From Neomoorella carbonis (GTDB taxonomy: Bacteria; Bacillota; DSM-521; Neomoorellales; Neomoorellaceae): DNA of 64,000 bases. Made by a program: the position numbers and the translations under genes. Numbering within the stretch: the stretch's first letter is position 1; the number at the start of each line of letters is the position of its first letter. The stretch is taken from positions 62,001-126,000 of the forward strand of contig NZ_CP136420.1 of NCBI RefSeq assembly GCF_045278715.1, read 5' to 3'. This document shows positions 25,212 through 33,685 of this stretch, one piece after another. The notes beneath the pieces are model-generated. The model searched no databases and was not told where the DNA came from. It was given only the letters and a program-made list of their open reading frames with translations.

Positions 25212-25928
25212 GTGGATGCAGTCTGGCAGGGACTGGTACAGGCCTTCAAGATACTAATCAGGCTGGACCCGGAGGTCATGGAAGTGGTAGCCCTGACCCT
25301 CAAGGTATGCGGCCTGGCTACGGCCGTTAGCGTTTTCCTGGGGGTCCCCGTGGGCACGTTCCTGGCCCTGAAGGAATTTCCCGGCCGCCGGCTCATCGTC
25401 AGCCTGGTCAATACCGGCATGGGCCTGCCGCCGGTAGTCGTTGGTCTCTGGGTGAGTTTACTTCTCTGGCGCAGCGGCCCCCTGGGCCGGCTGGGGCTCA
25501 TTTATACCCCGGCGGCCATGGTAATTGCCCAGGCATTTATTGCCGCCCCCCTGGTAACCGGCCTGACCATGGCCGCCATCCAGCAGCTGCCGGCCAAACT
25601 TAAGACCCAGGTCCTGGCCCTGGGGGCTTCACCGGGGCAGTTATACTGGACCCTCATCAAAGAAGCCCGCCTGGGCATCCTGGCGGCTATTATTGCCGGT
25701 TTCGGCGCGGTTATTTCCGAGGTTGGGGCGGCAATGATGGTTGGCGGGAACATCATGCACCAGACCCGGGTCCTGACTACGGCCACGGTAATGGAGGTGT
25801 CCAGGGGGCATTTTGATATTGCCATGGCCTTGAGCTTTATCCTCCTGGCCCTGGCCTTCGGCGTTACGGCCCTCCTGACCCTTTTACAGCAGCGGACGCG
25901 GGCTGTACCGGACGGCAGGAGGAATTAA
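25212..25928 (+). CDS. tupB: Tungstate ABC transporter, permease
   Basis: 238-aa inner-membrane protein with about five or six hydrophobic segments and the binding-protein-dependent permease loop EARLGILAAIIAGFGAVISE (EAA motif). It couples TupA to the TupC ATPase. GTG 25212 begins 11 bases after the tupA stop with SD GGGGAT. Order and spacing match tup operons of other Firmicutes. Confidence 0.92.
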   Translation: MDAVWQGLVQAFKILIRLDPEVMEVVALTLKVCGLATAVSVFLGVPVGTFLALKEFPGRRLIVSLVNTGMGLPPVVVGLWVSLLLWRSGPLGRLGLIYTPAAMVIAQAFIAAPLVTGLTMAAIQQLPAKLKTQVLALGASPGQLYWTLIKEARLGILAAIIAGFGAVISEVGAAMMVGGNIMHQTRVLTTATVMEVSRGHFDIAMALSFILLALAFGVTALLTLLQQRTRAVPDGRRN

Positions 25929-25946
25929 TTCCGCGGGGGGAGTTCG

Positions 25947-27017
25947 ATGGGTATCAGCATCCGGGCTGAAGGACTGCGGGTCAGCAAGGGCGGGCGTGAG
26001 ATTCTGGCCGTCGACAGCCTGGAAATCGGACGGGGAGAGGTGTGGGGCCTGATCGGCCCCAACGGTGCCGGCAAAAGTACCCTGCTGCAGGTCCTGGCCT
26101 TACTGGAAGAGCCGGATAGCGGCAGCATTTTCTTTGACGGGCAAAAAATCGATTACCACCGGGCTCTCTCCTGGCGCCGGCAGCTGGCGGTGGTTTTCCA
26201 GGAGGCCTTGTTGCTGGATACGACAGTTTTTAACAACGTTGCTGTGGGCCTGCGTTTCCGGGGTATTCCCTGGCCGGTAGTAAAGGAGCGGGTGGAACGC
26301 TGGCTGGAGGTTCTCCGGATCAGCCACCTGGCTGGCCGGCCGGCATGGCGACTTTCTGGCGGTGAAGCCCAGCGAGTCAGTTTGGCCAGGGCTTTTGCCG
26401 TGGAGCCGCGGATCCTTTTTCTGGATGAACCCTTTGCCGCCCTGGACGCTCCCACCAGGAGCGCCCTGCTGGAAGAACTCTACCTTATCCTGCGGCAGAC
26501 GAGGATTACAGCTATTTTTGTGACCCACGATTTTAACGAACTGCCTTTTCTGGCGGACCGCGTGGCGGCCCTCCAGGGGGGGCGAATCGTCCAGAGCGGC
26601 ACCCCGGAAAATATTCTCCGGCAGCCGGCCAGCGTGGAGCTGGCTGCCTTTGTCGGCATTACCAATCTCCTGCCGGGTGAGGCACGCTTAAACGGCAGTG
26701 GCCCCGTCCAGGTCCGCCTCCAGGGGGGGATGACCATCCTGGCTGCTACGCGCGTGGGCGGGCGGGTGGTTGCCTGCCTGCGGCCGGAAGAAATAATTAT
26801 TCAGGGTGTTAATGCTGCTGTGCCAATGGCTAACAGCTTGCGGGGGCGGATCAGGCACATTATACCCCAGGGGGGCCTGTACCGGATTGAACTCGACTGC
26901 GGCCTGCCCCTGGTGGCTCTGGCCGGGGCTTCGCAGCTGCGTCAGGGCTGCCTGCAGCCGGGAGGAGAAGTTCTGGCCACCTTCCCGCCGGAAGCCGTGC
27001 ACTTGATCCCGGCGTAA
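25947..27017 (+). CDS. tupC: Tungstate ABC transporter, ATP-binding protein
   Basis: 356 aa. Walker A GPNGAGKST (about 38-46), Q-loop region, signature LSGGEAQRVSLARA, Walker B ILFLDEPFAALD and switch His in VTHD. After about residue 235 follows a TOBE/MOP-like C-terminal extension with the linker CLRPEEIIIQG, as in ModC, which could bind oxyanion and regulate transport. This may compensate for the missing sensor half of the ModE-like regulator. SD GGGGGAG precedes the ATG; 18 bases after tupB. Confidence 0.92.
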   Translation: MGISIRAEGLRVSKGGREILAVDSLEIGRGEVWGLIGPNGAGKSTLLQVLALLEEPDSGSIFFDGQKIDYHRALSWRRQLAVVFQEALLLDTTVFNNVAVGLRFRGIPWPVVKERVERWLEVLRISHLAGRPAWRLSGGEAQRVSLARAFAVEPRILFLDEPFAALDAPTRSALLEELYLILRQTRITAIFVTHDFNELPFLADRVAALQGGRIVQSGTPENILRQPASVELAAFVGITNLLPGEARLNGSGPVQVRLQGGMTILAATRVGGRVVACLRPEEIIIQGVNAAVPMANSLRGRIRHIIPQGGLYRIELDCGLPLVALAGASQLRQGCLQPGGEVLATFPPEAVHLIPA

Positions 27018-27158
27018 CCGGCACCGCACCATATTATGCCTCCTTAATCCGCCGTACTTTTATAGGCCCACTAGCAGGTAAGCAAGAAATGCACGGCAGG
27101 AAAAAGCGCCTTTTTGGTAACGGCAGCGATTCCTAATGGAAATATATAGGCGTACGTG

Positions 27159-27187
27159 TTGGCCCCGGGAGTTAGGTATGCTATACT
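27159..27187 (+). promoter_or_regulatory. Candidate promoter for the polysaccharide deacetylase
   Basis: TTGGCC (27159-27164) and TATACT (27182-27187), spacer 17. The rest of 27018-27255 shows no gene. Confidence 0.5.
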
Positions 27188-27255
27188 AAGACCGGTCCTT
27201 AGTGTCGATTTGTAGAGTTGTGTAAAAACAACATTAATAGTGGGGCGATGACAAG

Positions 27256-28176
27256 ATAATTAGAAAAATTTTATTCTTAATCCTACCGGTCTTATTCGCG
27301 TCCACCTTCACTGCTTGTTCCCGTGTTTCTACTGTCAACAATGACCCTCCTGTAAAAGAAACGCCCCCGGCAGTGGTGGATAAGCAATACATTGTACCCG
27401 GGGAACAACAAAACGAGGCCGAACTTCAGGAACCCCGGAAGGTGGAGCAGAAGCCGGATTGGCCGACGAAAGACACGAAACCGCAACAGGAAGAAATTTT
27501 ATCTTCCAAATCTTTCAGTTTTTGGTATCAATTAAAGGATGGCAGAGCGCGGACAGCAACGGAAATAGAACGACTGCTGGATAAATATAATGGTATCTTT
27601 GTCGGGCCGCCGCAAAAAAAGATTTATTTGACCTTCGACCTGGGATATGAGGCCGGGTATACCGCCAAGATTTTAGATACTTTAAAGCAGCACAATGTAA
27701 AAGCGGCCTTTTTTGTGACGGGCGATTTCGTCAAAAAACAGCCCCAGCTTGTTAAGAGAATAGCCGCTGAGGGACACATTGTTGGCAATCACACAGAAAC
27801 TCACCCGGACTTAAGCAGCCTTACCCCAGAAGGAATTACCAGGGAACTGAAAAGCGTCGACCAGCGGCTAGCCGCCTTGGGGGTGCCCGCCGCCAAATTT
27901 TTCCGACCCCCGCAAGGGGTCTTCAGCGAGATTGTCTTAAAAACAGCCAGGGACAATGGTTACCGGGCCGTTTTGTGGAGTTTTGCCTACCGTGACTGGT
28001 TGACCGATGAACAGCCGGAAAAAGGGTTCGCCAGGACGACTATTCTTAAAGGTGCATTTCCTGGTTCGGTGCTTCTCCTCCATGCTGTCAGCCGGAGCAA
28101 CACCGAGGTACTCGGCGACGTAATACTGGAATTAAAAAGTAGAGGTTATACCTTCGGAACTTTAAACGACCTGTAA
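27256..28176 (+). CDS. Polysaccharide deacetylase lipoprotein, irregular start
   Basis: NodB-homology enzyme (CE4) that removes acetyl groups from peptidoglycan or another glycan. Catalytic features: TFDLGYE (first Asp), HNVKAAFFVTGDF, the metal motif GNHTETHPD, RPPQG and LLLHAV. It resembles PdaA-type delta-lactam sporulation enzymes. In frame upstream of GTG 27373 lies a clear lipoprotein signal (IIRKILFLILPVLF...TAC), but no ATG, GTG or TTG starts it: only ATA 27256 or ATT 27259 are available. One base added after ATG 27248 would restore a perfect start. Either a rare start codon, a one-base loss or a sequence error. Confidence 0.8.
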   Translation: MIRKILFLILPVLFASTFTACSRVSTVNNDPPVKETPPAVVDKQYIVPGEQQNEAELQEPRKVEQKPDWPTKDTKPQQEEILSSKSFSFWYQLKDGRARTATEIERLLDKYNGIFVGPPQKKIYLTFDLGYEAGYTAKILDTLKQHNVKAAFFVTGDFVKKQPQLVKRIAAEGHIVGNHTETHPDLSSLTPEGITRELKSVDQRLAALGVPAAKFFRPPQGVFSEIVLKTARDNGYRAVLWSFAYRDWLTDEQPEKGFARTTILKGAFPGSVLLLHAVSRSNTEVLGDVILELKSRGYTFGTLNDL

Positions 28177-28449
28177 ACCTTTAACCATTTTTTACACCCG
28201 GCCAGAAGGGGGCGGAGCTATTCGACATCTCATTAAGGCCCAAGAAAAGATAAACGCCGACACAGACCACCTCGACCGTATCGAGCATGTTGTCGTACCG
28301 TTCCGTGATTTTTTCGGGGCCCCACTGTGACGTTACTGCCCCACAGTTCAAAAGCATGGTTCGTCATAAATATAGAGGGTACCCTGGTGTAAGTTCCCCC
28401 TTTGCTAGTCAAGATAATTGCTAACTGGATGAGTTTTACTAATCCACTC
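28177..28449 (+). other. Gene-free stretch with a possible gene remnant
   Basis: No intact gene. From about 28196 to 28330 one frame reads as plausible protein (RHLIKAQEKINADTDHLDRI ... FRDFFGAPL, then stop), without start codon or SD; it may be the tail of a lost gene. TGTCGAA, the Spo0A-box core, occurs on the minus strand at 28221-28227. Confidence 0.35.
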
Positions 28450-28479
28450 TTGCAGGATTTTAATTAACTACGCTATAAT
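28450..28479 (+). promoter_or_regulatory. Sigma-A promoter for the response regulator
   Basis: TTGCAG (28450-28455) and perfect TATAAT (28474-28479), spacer 18, about 24 bases before the start codon. Confidence 0.72.
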
Positions 28480-28502
28480 AGGCGCGAAAGGTGGTGGTGG
28501 CA

Positions 28503-29183
28503 GTGCCCAAGGTGCTGATTGTTGATGATGAGCCGGCGATATTGGAGCTGGTATCCTTTAACCTGCAACAGGCGGGTTTTACTACCGTAACGGCCAGTGA
28601 TGGGGCGGAGGCCCTGCAAAAGGCGGCTACGGAAAAGCCGGATCTTATTATTTTAGATGTAATGCTACCTAAAGTGGACGGCTTTGAAGTCTGCCGCAGC
28701 TTGAGGGCCAGGGGCAATACCCCCATCCTTATGCTTACGGCTCGCCGGGAAGAGATAGATCGGGTCCTGGGGCTGGAACTGGGAGCCGATGATTACCTCA
28801 CCAAGCCCTTCAGTCCCCGCGAACTGGTGGCCCGGGTACGCGCTATTTTGCGCCGGGCGGCAGAAAACCAGCGCCAGCCGGACGAAATCCTCACCATCGG
28901 CGATGTGGTGATTAACCCGGCCAGCCATGTGGTCACGGTAAAGGGTAAACCCGTAGATTTGACTTTGAAGGAGTACCAGCTCCTGCACCTGCTGGCGGAA
29001 AACCGGGGGCGGGTTTTCAGCCGGGAAGCACTGCTGGAACGTCTCTGGGAAGGGGAGTATTACGGCGATACGCGCACTATCGACGTCCACATCCGCCATT
29101 TACGGGAAAAAATAGAAGAAAACCCCAGCAACCCACAGTATATCATCACCGTCCGTGGTGTGGGGTATAAATTTCGCGATTAA
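28503..29183 (+). CDS. OmpR/PhoB-family response regulator (orphan)
   Basis: 226 aa. Receiver domain with acidic pocket (VDDEP), phospho-acceptor Asp in LIILDVMLP (about residue 50) and the conserved Lys in DDYLTKPFS; then a winged-helix DNA-binding domain with LTLKEYQLLHLL and the RGVGYKF end. Similar to PhoP/PhoB/YycF-type regulators. No histidine kinase is adjacent: the next gene is convergent. GTG 28503 with SD AAAGGTGGTGG is chosen; GTG 28491 is inside the SD. Target genes cannot be read from the sequence. Confidence 0.92.
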   Translation: MPKVLIVDDEPAILELVSFNLQQAGFTTVTASDGAEALQKAATEKPDLIILDVMLPKVDGFEVCRSLRARGNTPILMLTARREEIDRVLGLELGADDYLTKPFSPRELVARVRAILRRAAENQRQPDEILTIGDVVINPASHVVTVKGKPVDLTLKEYQLLHLLAENRGRVFSREALLERLWEGEYYGDTRTIDVHIRHLREKIEENPSNPQYIITVRGVGYKFRD

Positions 29184-29465
29184 TCAGCAGTCGTGCCGGG
29201 GGGCTTCTTTGACCTTCATCAGCGCCTGGGTAAGGGCGCGGTAAATATCGGCCCGGTGCTGGGCTTCCAGCATGGCCAGTTTGGAGTAAATTGCCCCCTT
29301 TTCCCGCACCGCATACCGGGGCGGCAACTGGTTTAAAGCCAGCGCTACTATATCGTGACGACAGGTATCACAGCGGCAGGCCTCAGGGTCTTGGCTGAGG
29401 ACCTGGTCCAGCAGCTCCCATACACAGTCCTCCATATAGTTCTTTAAAAAGAGTTCTCTGGCCAT
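29184..29465 (-). CDS. ComFB-like protein
   Basis: 93-aa cytoplasmic protein of the late-competence ComFB family. Four cysteines (CRCDTCRHD region plus others) and the conserved helix NYMEDCVWELLDQVL and ALNQLPPRYAV are typical. In cyanobacteria ComFB-like proteins have been reported to bind cyclic dinucleotides; whether this one does is open. ATG 29465 with SD GGAG is preferred over an upstream frame extension. Its stop codon touches that of the response regulator: the two genes converge without a gap. Confidence 0.8.
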   Translation of the reverse strand: MARELFLKNYMEDCVWELLDQVLSQDPEACRCDTCRHDIVALALNQLPPRYAVREKGAIYSKLAMLEAQHRADIYRALTQALMKVKEAPRHDC

Positions 29466-29706
29466 TTGTTTCTCCTTTCCGCCTTTCAACCGGCAATTAT
29501 GTTTTTGTTTTTAGCCTAAATATTCGCCTTACCCCGTTTTCCTTCCTTCTTTTCCCCTGGATTTAAAAATTAAAATAACGCGACTATTACTGGTATATCA
29601 GCTTACCCCCGTGGTGAGAATAGCTATAGTCACCAAAAGAGGAATTAGCGCCGCAATGCCTAATAATTACTTAGCAAAAAAGTTTAAATTAAGGAGATGC
29701 CTTTTT

Positions 29707-30564
29707 TTGGATGCCCTGAAAGTGCGGGCTTATGGTAAAATAAATCTGACTCTGAAGGTCCTGGACCGCCGGCCGGATGGTTTTCATAACTTAAGCACCA
29801 TTTTCCAGGTCATTGCCCTGCAGGATTCCCTCACCTTGAGCCGGTGTCCTGAAGGTATTAAACTTGAAGTCAGGGGGGCACCTCTTTCCGCCGGTCCCGA
29901 CAACCTGGTACACCGGGCGGCCGCCTTACTTCAGCAGCGATATGGTTTTCCGGGTGTGCGCATCACCCTCACCAAGAGGATCCCCCTGGCGGCCGGCCTG
30001 GCCGGGGGCAGCAGTGACGCGGCGGCTACTTTACTAGGGCTTAATTACCTGTATAACCTGGGCCTGACACCAGGACAGTTAGCCCGGGAAGGGGCCAGGC
30101 TGGGGTCGGATGTACCTTTTTGTGTCCTGGGTGGCACGGCCCTGGGACGGGGCCGGGGGGAAGAATTATATCTTTTACCGCCGGCTCCCAGGCTCTGGCT
30201 GGTGCTGGTGAAACCTCCCTTTGGCGTCAGCACGGCAGCCGTCTATCAGGGCTGGGATGCTGTCCCCTCGCGGCAGAACCCGGAACCCCCTGATGAGGAA
30301 AAGGCCCTGGCGGCCTTAAAGGCCGGTGACCGGGAGCAGCTTGTCAGGGCCCTGGGTAATGACCTGGAGATAGTGACCTGCCGGTTGTACCCGGAAGTGA
30401 TGGCCATTAAATTAAGCCTTATGGCTGCCGGAGCGGAACGGGCCGTCTTGTGCGGCAGCGGCCCGACGGTCTTTGGGGTGGCTCCCGACCGGGAGACGGC
30501 CATCAGCATCGCTTCCCGGTTGCGGCAAACTTACCCGGAGACAATAGTAACCTGCACTTTATAG
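29707..30564 (+). CDS. ispE: 4-diphosphocytidyl-2-C-methyl-D-erythritol kinase
   Basis: GHMP kinase of the MEP isoprenoid pathway; phosphorylates CDP-methylerythritol. N-terminal AYGKINLTL, the ATP loop PLAAGLAGGSSDAAATL (about 93-109) and the C-terminal GSGPTVFG motif are clear; 285 aa is normal. The start is TTG 29707, ten bases after SD AAGGAG; the frame stays open upstream but shows no better start. It marks the return to the conserved origin-region order after the 20-kb insert (Bacillus: veg, sspF, ispE, purR). Confidence 0.95.
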   Translation: MDALKVRAYGKINLTLKVLDRRPDGFHNLSTIFQVIALQDSLTLSRCPEGIKLEVRGAPLSAGPDNLVHRAAALLQQRYGFPGVRITLTKRIPLAAGLAGGSSDAAATLLGLNYLYNLGLTPGQLAREGARLGSDVPFCVLGGTALGRGRGEELYLLPPAPRLWLVLVKPPFGVSTAAVYQGWDAVPSRQNPEPPDEEKALAALKAGDREQLVRALGNDLEIVTCRLYPEVMAIKLSLMAAGAERAVLCGSGPTVFGVAPDRETAISIASRLRQTYPETIVTCTL

Positions 30565-30673
30565 GTGGGGCCGCTTGAATGAGCTGGGTGCAGGGCGCTC
30601 TGCCAAGGTCCTGGGACAAAATTTCTCGGAGGGGGGGTTATATTTGGTAAACGGCTATGGCAAAGGTGGTACA

Positions 30674-31372
30674 ATGAAGAATCTCCTCAACGGTAAACTG
30701 GAAAACTATAAACCTTTACGGGAAATCGTGTTTGAAGCCCTAAGGGAAGCCATTATCAATGGCCAGCTGAAAGCCGGCGAAAGGCTCATGGAAGTCCAGC
30801 TGGCGGAAGAAATGGGTGTCAGCCGGACCCCTGTAAGGGAAGCCATTCGCAAGCTGGAGCTGGAAGGTTTTGTCGTGATGATTCCCCGCAAGGGAGCTTA
30901 TGTGGCCGACCTTTCCACCAAGGATATCGCCGACGTTTTTGAAATTCGCTCCGCCCTGGAGTCCCTGGCCGCCGCCCTGGCCTGTGAACGCATTACGGAT
31001 GATGAGTTAGACGAGCTGGAGCGCCTGTTAATAAAAGTGGCTGATTGCGTGGCGGCCGACGACCTGGAGACCCTCATTGAGGTTGACACCCAGTTCCATG
31101 ATGTTCTGTACCGGGCCAGCCGCAATGACCGCTTAGTACAAATTATCAATAACTTGCGGGAACAAATCCAGCGTTTTCGTACCACTTCCCTGGGAACGCC
31201 GGGGCGGATGCGGGAAGCCCTGGAGGAACATAAACAACTGGTGGAAGCCATTACCGCCCGCAATATAGAACTTGCCCGGCGCCTCGCCCAGGAACACATC
31301 GAAAACGCCGAGAATCGGATGATGGAGGCCATCCGGGAAGAAATGCGTTCCAGCGGGGGCCCTAAAAAATAA
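30674..31372 (+). CDS. GntR-family (FadR/FCD) transcriptional regulator
   Basis: 232 aa. N-terminal winged helix with EALREAIINGQLKAGERL and the recognition helix MGVSRTPVREAIRKLE (GntR), then an all-helical FCD ligand domain with the metal-binding residues expected in DTQFH and HKQLVEAI. Ligand unknown; FCD members sense small acids. In Bacillus this spot holds purR; this protein is unrelated to PurR. ATG 30674 has SD AAAGGTGG; TTG 30644 after SD GGAGGGGGGG is a serious alternative adding ten residues. Confidence 0.88.
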   Translation: MKNLLNGKLENYKPLREIVFEALREAIINGQLKAGERLMEVQLAEEMGVSRTPVREAIRKLELEGFVVMIPRKGAYVADLSTKDIADVFEIRSALESLAAALACERITDDELDELERLLIKVADCVAADDLETLIEVDTQFHDVLYRASRNDRLVQIINNLREQIQRFRTTSLGTPGRMREALEEHKQLVEAITARNIELARRLAQEHIENAENRMMEAIREEMRSSGGPKK

Positions 31373-31389
31373 AGAAGGGGGGGTTAAGG

Positions 31390-32133
31390 GTGGAGGTGGA
31401 TGCTGTTATCCTCGCCGGGGATCAAGAAGGCCGGGCCCTGTTACCTGTCGGTTCCCGGCCTATGATTGCCTGGGTGGCGGAAGCCCTCCTGGCTTCGGGA
31501 CGTATCCGGAGACTGGTGGTGGCCGGCCCGCAGGAACTTGCCCCGGCCCTTCCCCCTGATGTCACCTTTGTGCCGGCCGGGCGAACGGCTGTAGACAGCG
31601 CCTTGAACGGAGCGGCAGCCTTTCCGGACGCCGAATGGCTGCTCCTGGTTACCGCCGATATTCCTTTGCTGAAGCCCGAGGCAGTAAGGGACTTCCTGGA
31701 CCGTTGCCAGGAACGGCCGGCCGATTTTTATTACCCCATCGTCAGCCGGGAATGCAATGAGGCCAGCTATCCCGGAGTAAAACGCACCTATGTCCGCCTG
31801 CGCGATGGAACCTTCACCGGCGGTAATATGGTTTTAATTAAGACCTCGGCCTTACCTATCTGCGCCCGCCGGGGCCAGGAACTGGTAAGATTGCGCAAGA
31901 GCCCCCTGGCTTTAAGCCGGCTGGCAGGCCTTAAGTTTATAGTAAAGTTTTTAACCCACCGCTTGACAATTGCCGAGGCAGAAAAGCATTTCTCCCGCCT
32001 GCTGGGAGCCCGGGGGGCAGGGATAATCTCCCCGTATCCCGAAATCGGTATCGACGTTGACAAGGAAAGCGATCTGGAACTTGCCAGAAGGGTTTTGGGC
32101 AGTGGGCCGAAGGAGTCCTTCATAGAGGGCTAA
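31390..32133 (+). CDS. MobA-like NTP transferase family protein
   Basis: 247-aa nucleotidyltransferase of the GT-A fold. N-terminal VDAVILAGD with a shortened, altered nucleotide-binding loop (AGDQEGRALLPVGSRPM instead of GxGTRM...K), the metal Asp in LLVTADIPLL, and GIDVDKESDLELARRVL at the end. Such proteins transfer NMP to sugar phosphates or cofactors; the altered loop makes activity uncertain. It lies between the GntR gene and glmU. Start GTG 31390 with SD GGGGGGTTAAGGG. Confidence 0.75.
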   Translation: MEVDAVILAGDQEGRALLPVGSRPMIAWVAEALLASGRIRRLVVAGPQELAPALPPDVTFVPAGRTAVDSALNGAAAFPDAEWLLLVTADIPLLKPEAVRDFLDRCQERPADFYYPIVSRECNEASYPGVKRTYVRLRDGTFTGGNMVLIKTSALPICARRGQELVRLRKSPLALSRLAGLKFIVKFLTHRLTIAEAEKHFSRLLGARGAGIISPYPEIGIDVDKESDLELARRVLGSGPKESFIEG

Positions 32134-32239
32134 CGCCCCCCCACTACGAAACAATGAAAATTTGTTGGGTGTAAGGATGGGGACATATCCCCACCAGAAG
32201 GCACCGTTTTTGGCAGAACCCTGATTTGGAGGAGATCCA

Positions 32240-33622
32240 ATGGCCGAAACAGTTGCCGTTATCCTGGCCGCCGGCCAGGGGAAGCGGATGCATTCCCGGC
32301 TGCCCAAGGTGCTTCATCGTATAGCCGGGCGCAGCCTCTTGGAACACGTCCTGGCGGCAACCAGGGAAGCCGGCATTGAGGATAACATCATCGTCATAGG
32401 CCACGGGGCCGGTGAAGTCAAGGCCGTTCTGGGAACGGAGCAGAAATACGCCTTCCAGGAGCAGCAACTGGGCACCGGTCATGCCCTGGCCCAGGCCCGG
32501 GAAGCTGCCGGGGAAGCCAATACTGTTCTGGTCCTTTGCGGCGACACCCCCCTGATCAGGCCGGCTACTTTAACCGGGCTGTTACAGCATCACCGGGATA
32601 CGGGAGCCGCTGTTACAATCCTATCGGCCCGCATTGCCGATCCCACCGGTTACGGACGCATTATCCGCGACGGGCAGGGGCGGGTTAAGGGTATAGTCGA
32701 AGAAAGGGATGCCACCCCGTCCGAGAAGGCAATTAATGAAATTAATACCGGTATTTATTGTTTTGCTGCCGCCTTTCTCTGGCCGACCCTGGCCCAGTTA
32801 AAACCTGATAACGACCAGGGGGAATATTACCTTACCGACGTCGTGGCCCTGGCCGTAGACCAGGGGCTCCGGGTCGAGACGCTGGTTGCCGGAGACGCCG
32901 GAGAGGTCCTGGGGGTCAATGACCGCGCCCAGCTGGCAGCAGCCGGGGCCGTTTGGCGGCGCCGGATCAATGCCGCCCATATGCAGAGCGGAGTAACTAT
33001 CATCGATCCGGAAACGACTTATATAGATGTTACGGTAACCATTGGCCGGGACACGATTATTTATCCTGGTACCTTCCTTGAGGGGAATACTATTATTGGT
33101 GCCGGATGCTGCCTGGGCCCCGGGACTACCATCCGGGACAGCCAGGTAGGAGACGGTAGTACCATAACCTATGCCGTAGTCCTGGAAAGCACTATTGGCC
33201 CGGGCTGCCAGATAGGCCCCTTTGCTTATTTGCGGCCGGGGACTATCCTGGAAGCAGGCGTTAAGGTGGGAGACTTTGTCGAAATTAAGGCTTCGCGGGT
33301 TGGCCGGGGTTCCAAGGTGCCGCACCTGACTTACCTGGGTGATGCTACCGTGGGTAGGGAGGTAAATATAGGCGCCGGGACCATTACCTGTAATTACGAC
33401 GGCCGGCAAAAGTGGCCGACGATTATTGAAGACGGGGCTTTCATTGGCAGTAATACCAACCTGGTTGCCCCCGTCAGGGTAGGGGCCGGGGCCCTGATAG
33501 GTGCCGGCTCTACCATTACCGAAGATGTACCGGCCGGGTCCCTGGCCCTGGCCCGGGAAAGGCAGGTTAATTTACCCTCCAGGGGTAAAAAAGGCGAAGA
33601 AAGAAGGCAGGAAAAAAGGTAA
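32240..33622 (+). CDS. glmU: Bifunctional UDP-GlcNAc pyrophosphorylase / glucosamine-1-P acetyltransferase
   Basis: 460 aa, cytoplasmic. The N-terminal uridyltransferase domain has LAAGQGKRMHSRLPKVLH (Thr of the usual GTRM is Lys) and VLCGDTPL; the C-terminal left-handed beta-helix of hexapeptide repeats carries the acetyltransferase site (GAGTITCNYDG, FIGSNTNLVAPV). It makes UDP-N-acetylglucosamine for peptidoglycan. SD GGAGGAG precedes the ATG. Bacillus has spoVG just upstream; it is absent here. Followed by prs as in Bacillus. The 106-base leader has a GGGGA/TCCCC hairpin of no clear class. Confidence 0.96.
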   Translation: MAETVAVILAAGQGKRMHSRLPKVLHRIAGRSLLEHVLAATREAGIEDNIIVIGHGAGEVKAVLGTEQKYAFQEQQLGTGHALAQAREAAGEANTVLVLCGDTPLIRPATLTGLLQHHRDTGAAVTILSARIADPTGYGRIIRDGQGRVKGIVEERDATPSEKAINEINTGIYCFAAAFLWPTLAQLKPDNDQGEYYLTDVVALAVDQGLRVETLVAGDAGEVLGVNDRAQLAAAGAVWRRRINAAHMQSGVTIIDPETTYIDVTVTIGRDTIIYPGTFLEGNTIIGAGCCLGPGTTIRDSQVGDGSTITYAVVLESTIGPGCQIGPFAYLRPGTILEAGVKVGDFVEIKASRVGRGSKVPHLTYLGDATVGREVNIGAGTITCNYDGRQKWPTIIEDGAFIGSNTNLVAPVRVGAGALIGAGSTITEDVPAGSLALARERQVNLPSRGKKGEERRQEKR

Positions 33623-33685
33623 AAAAGGCGAAGTAAATACAGCGTTAAACCTTTCCCCTGGAACCTGGAGGTTATTAAAAAGAAA

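Noticed and set aside
32798..33409. Minus-strand open frame of 203 codons inside glmU
   Set aside because: Shadow of the hexapeptide repeats; the sense protein is certain.
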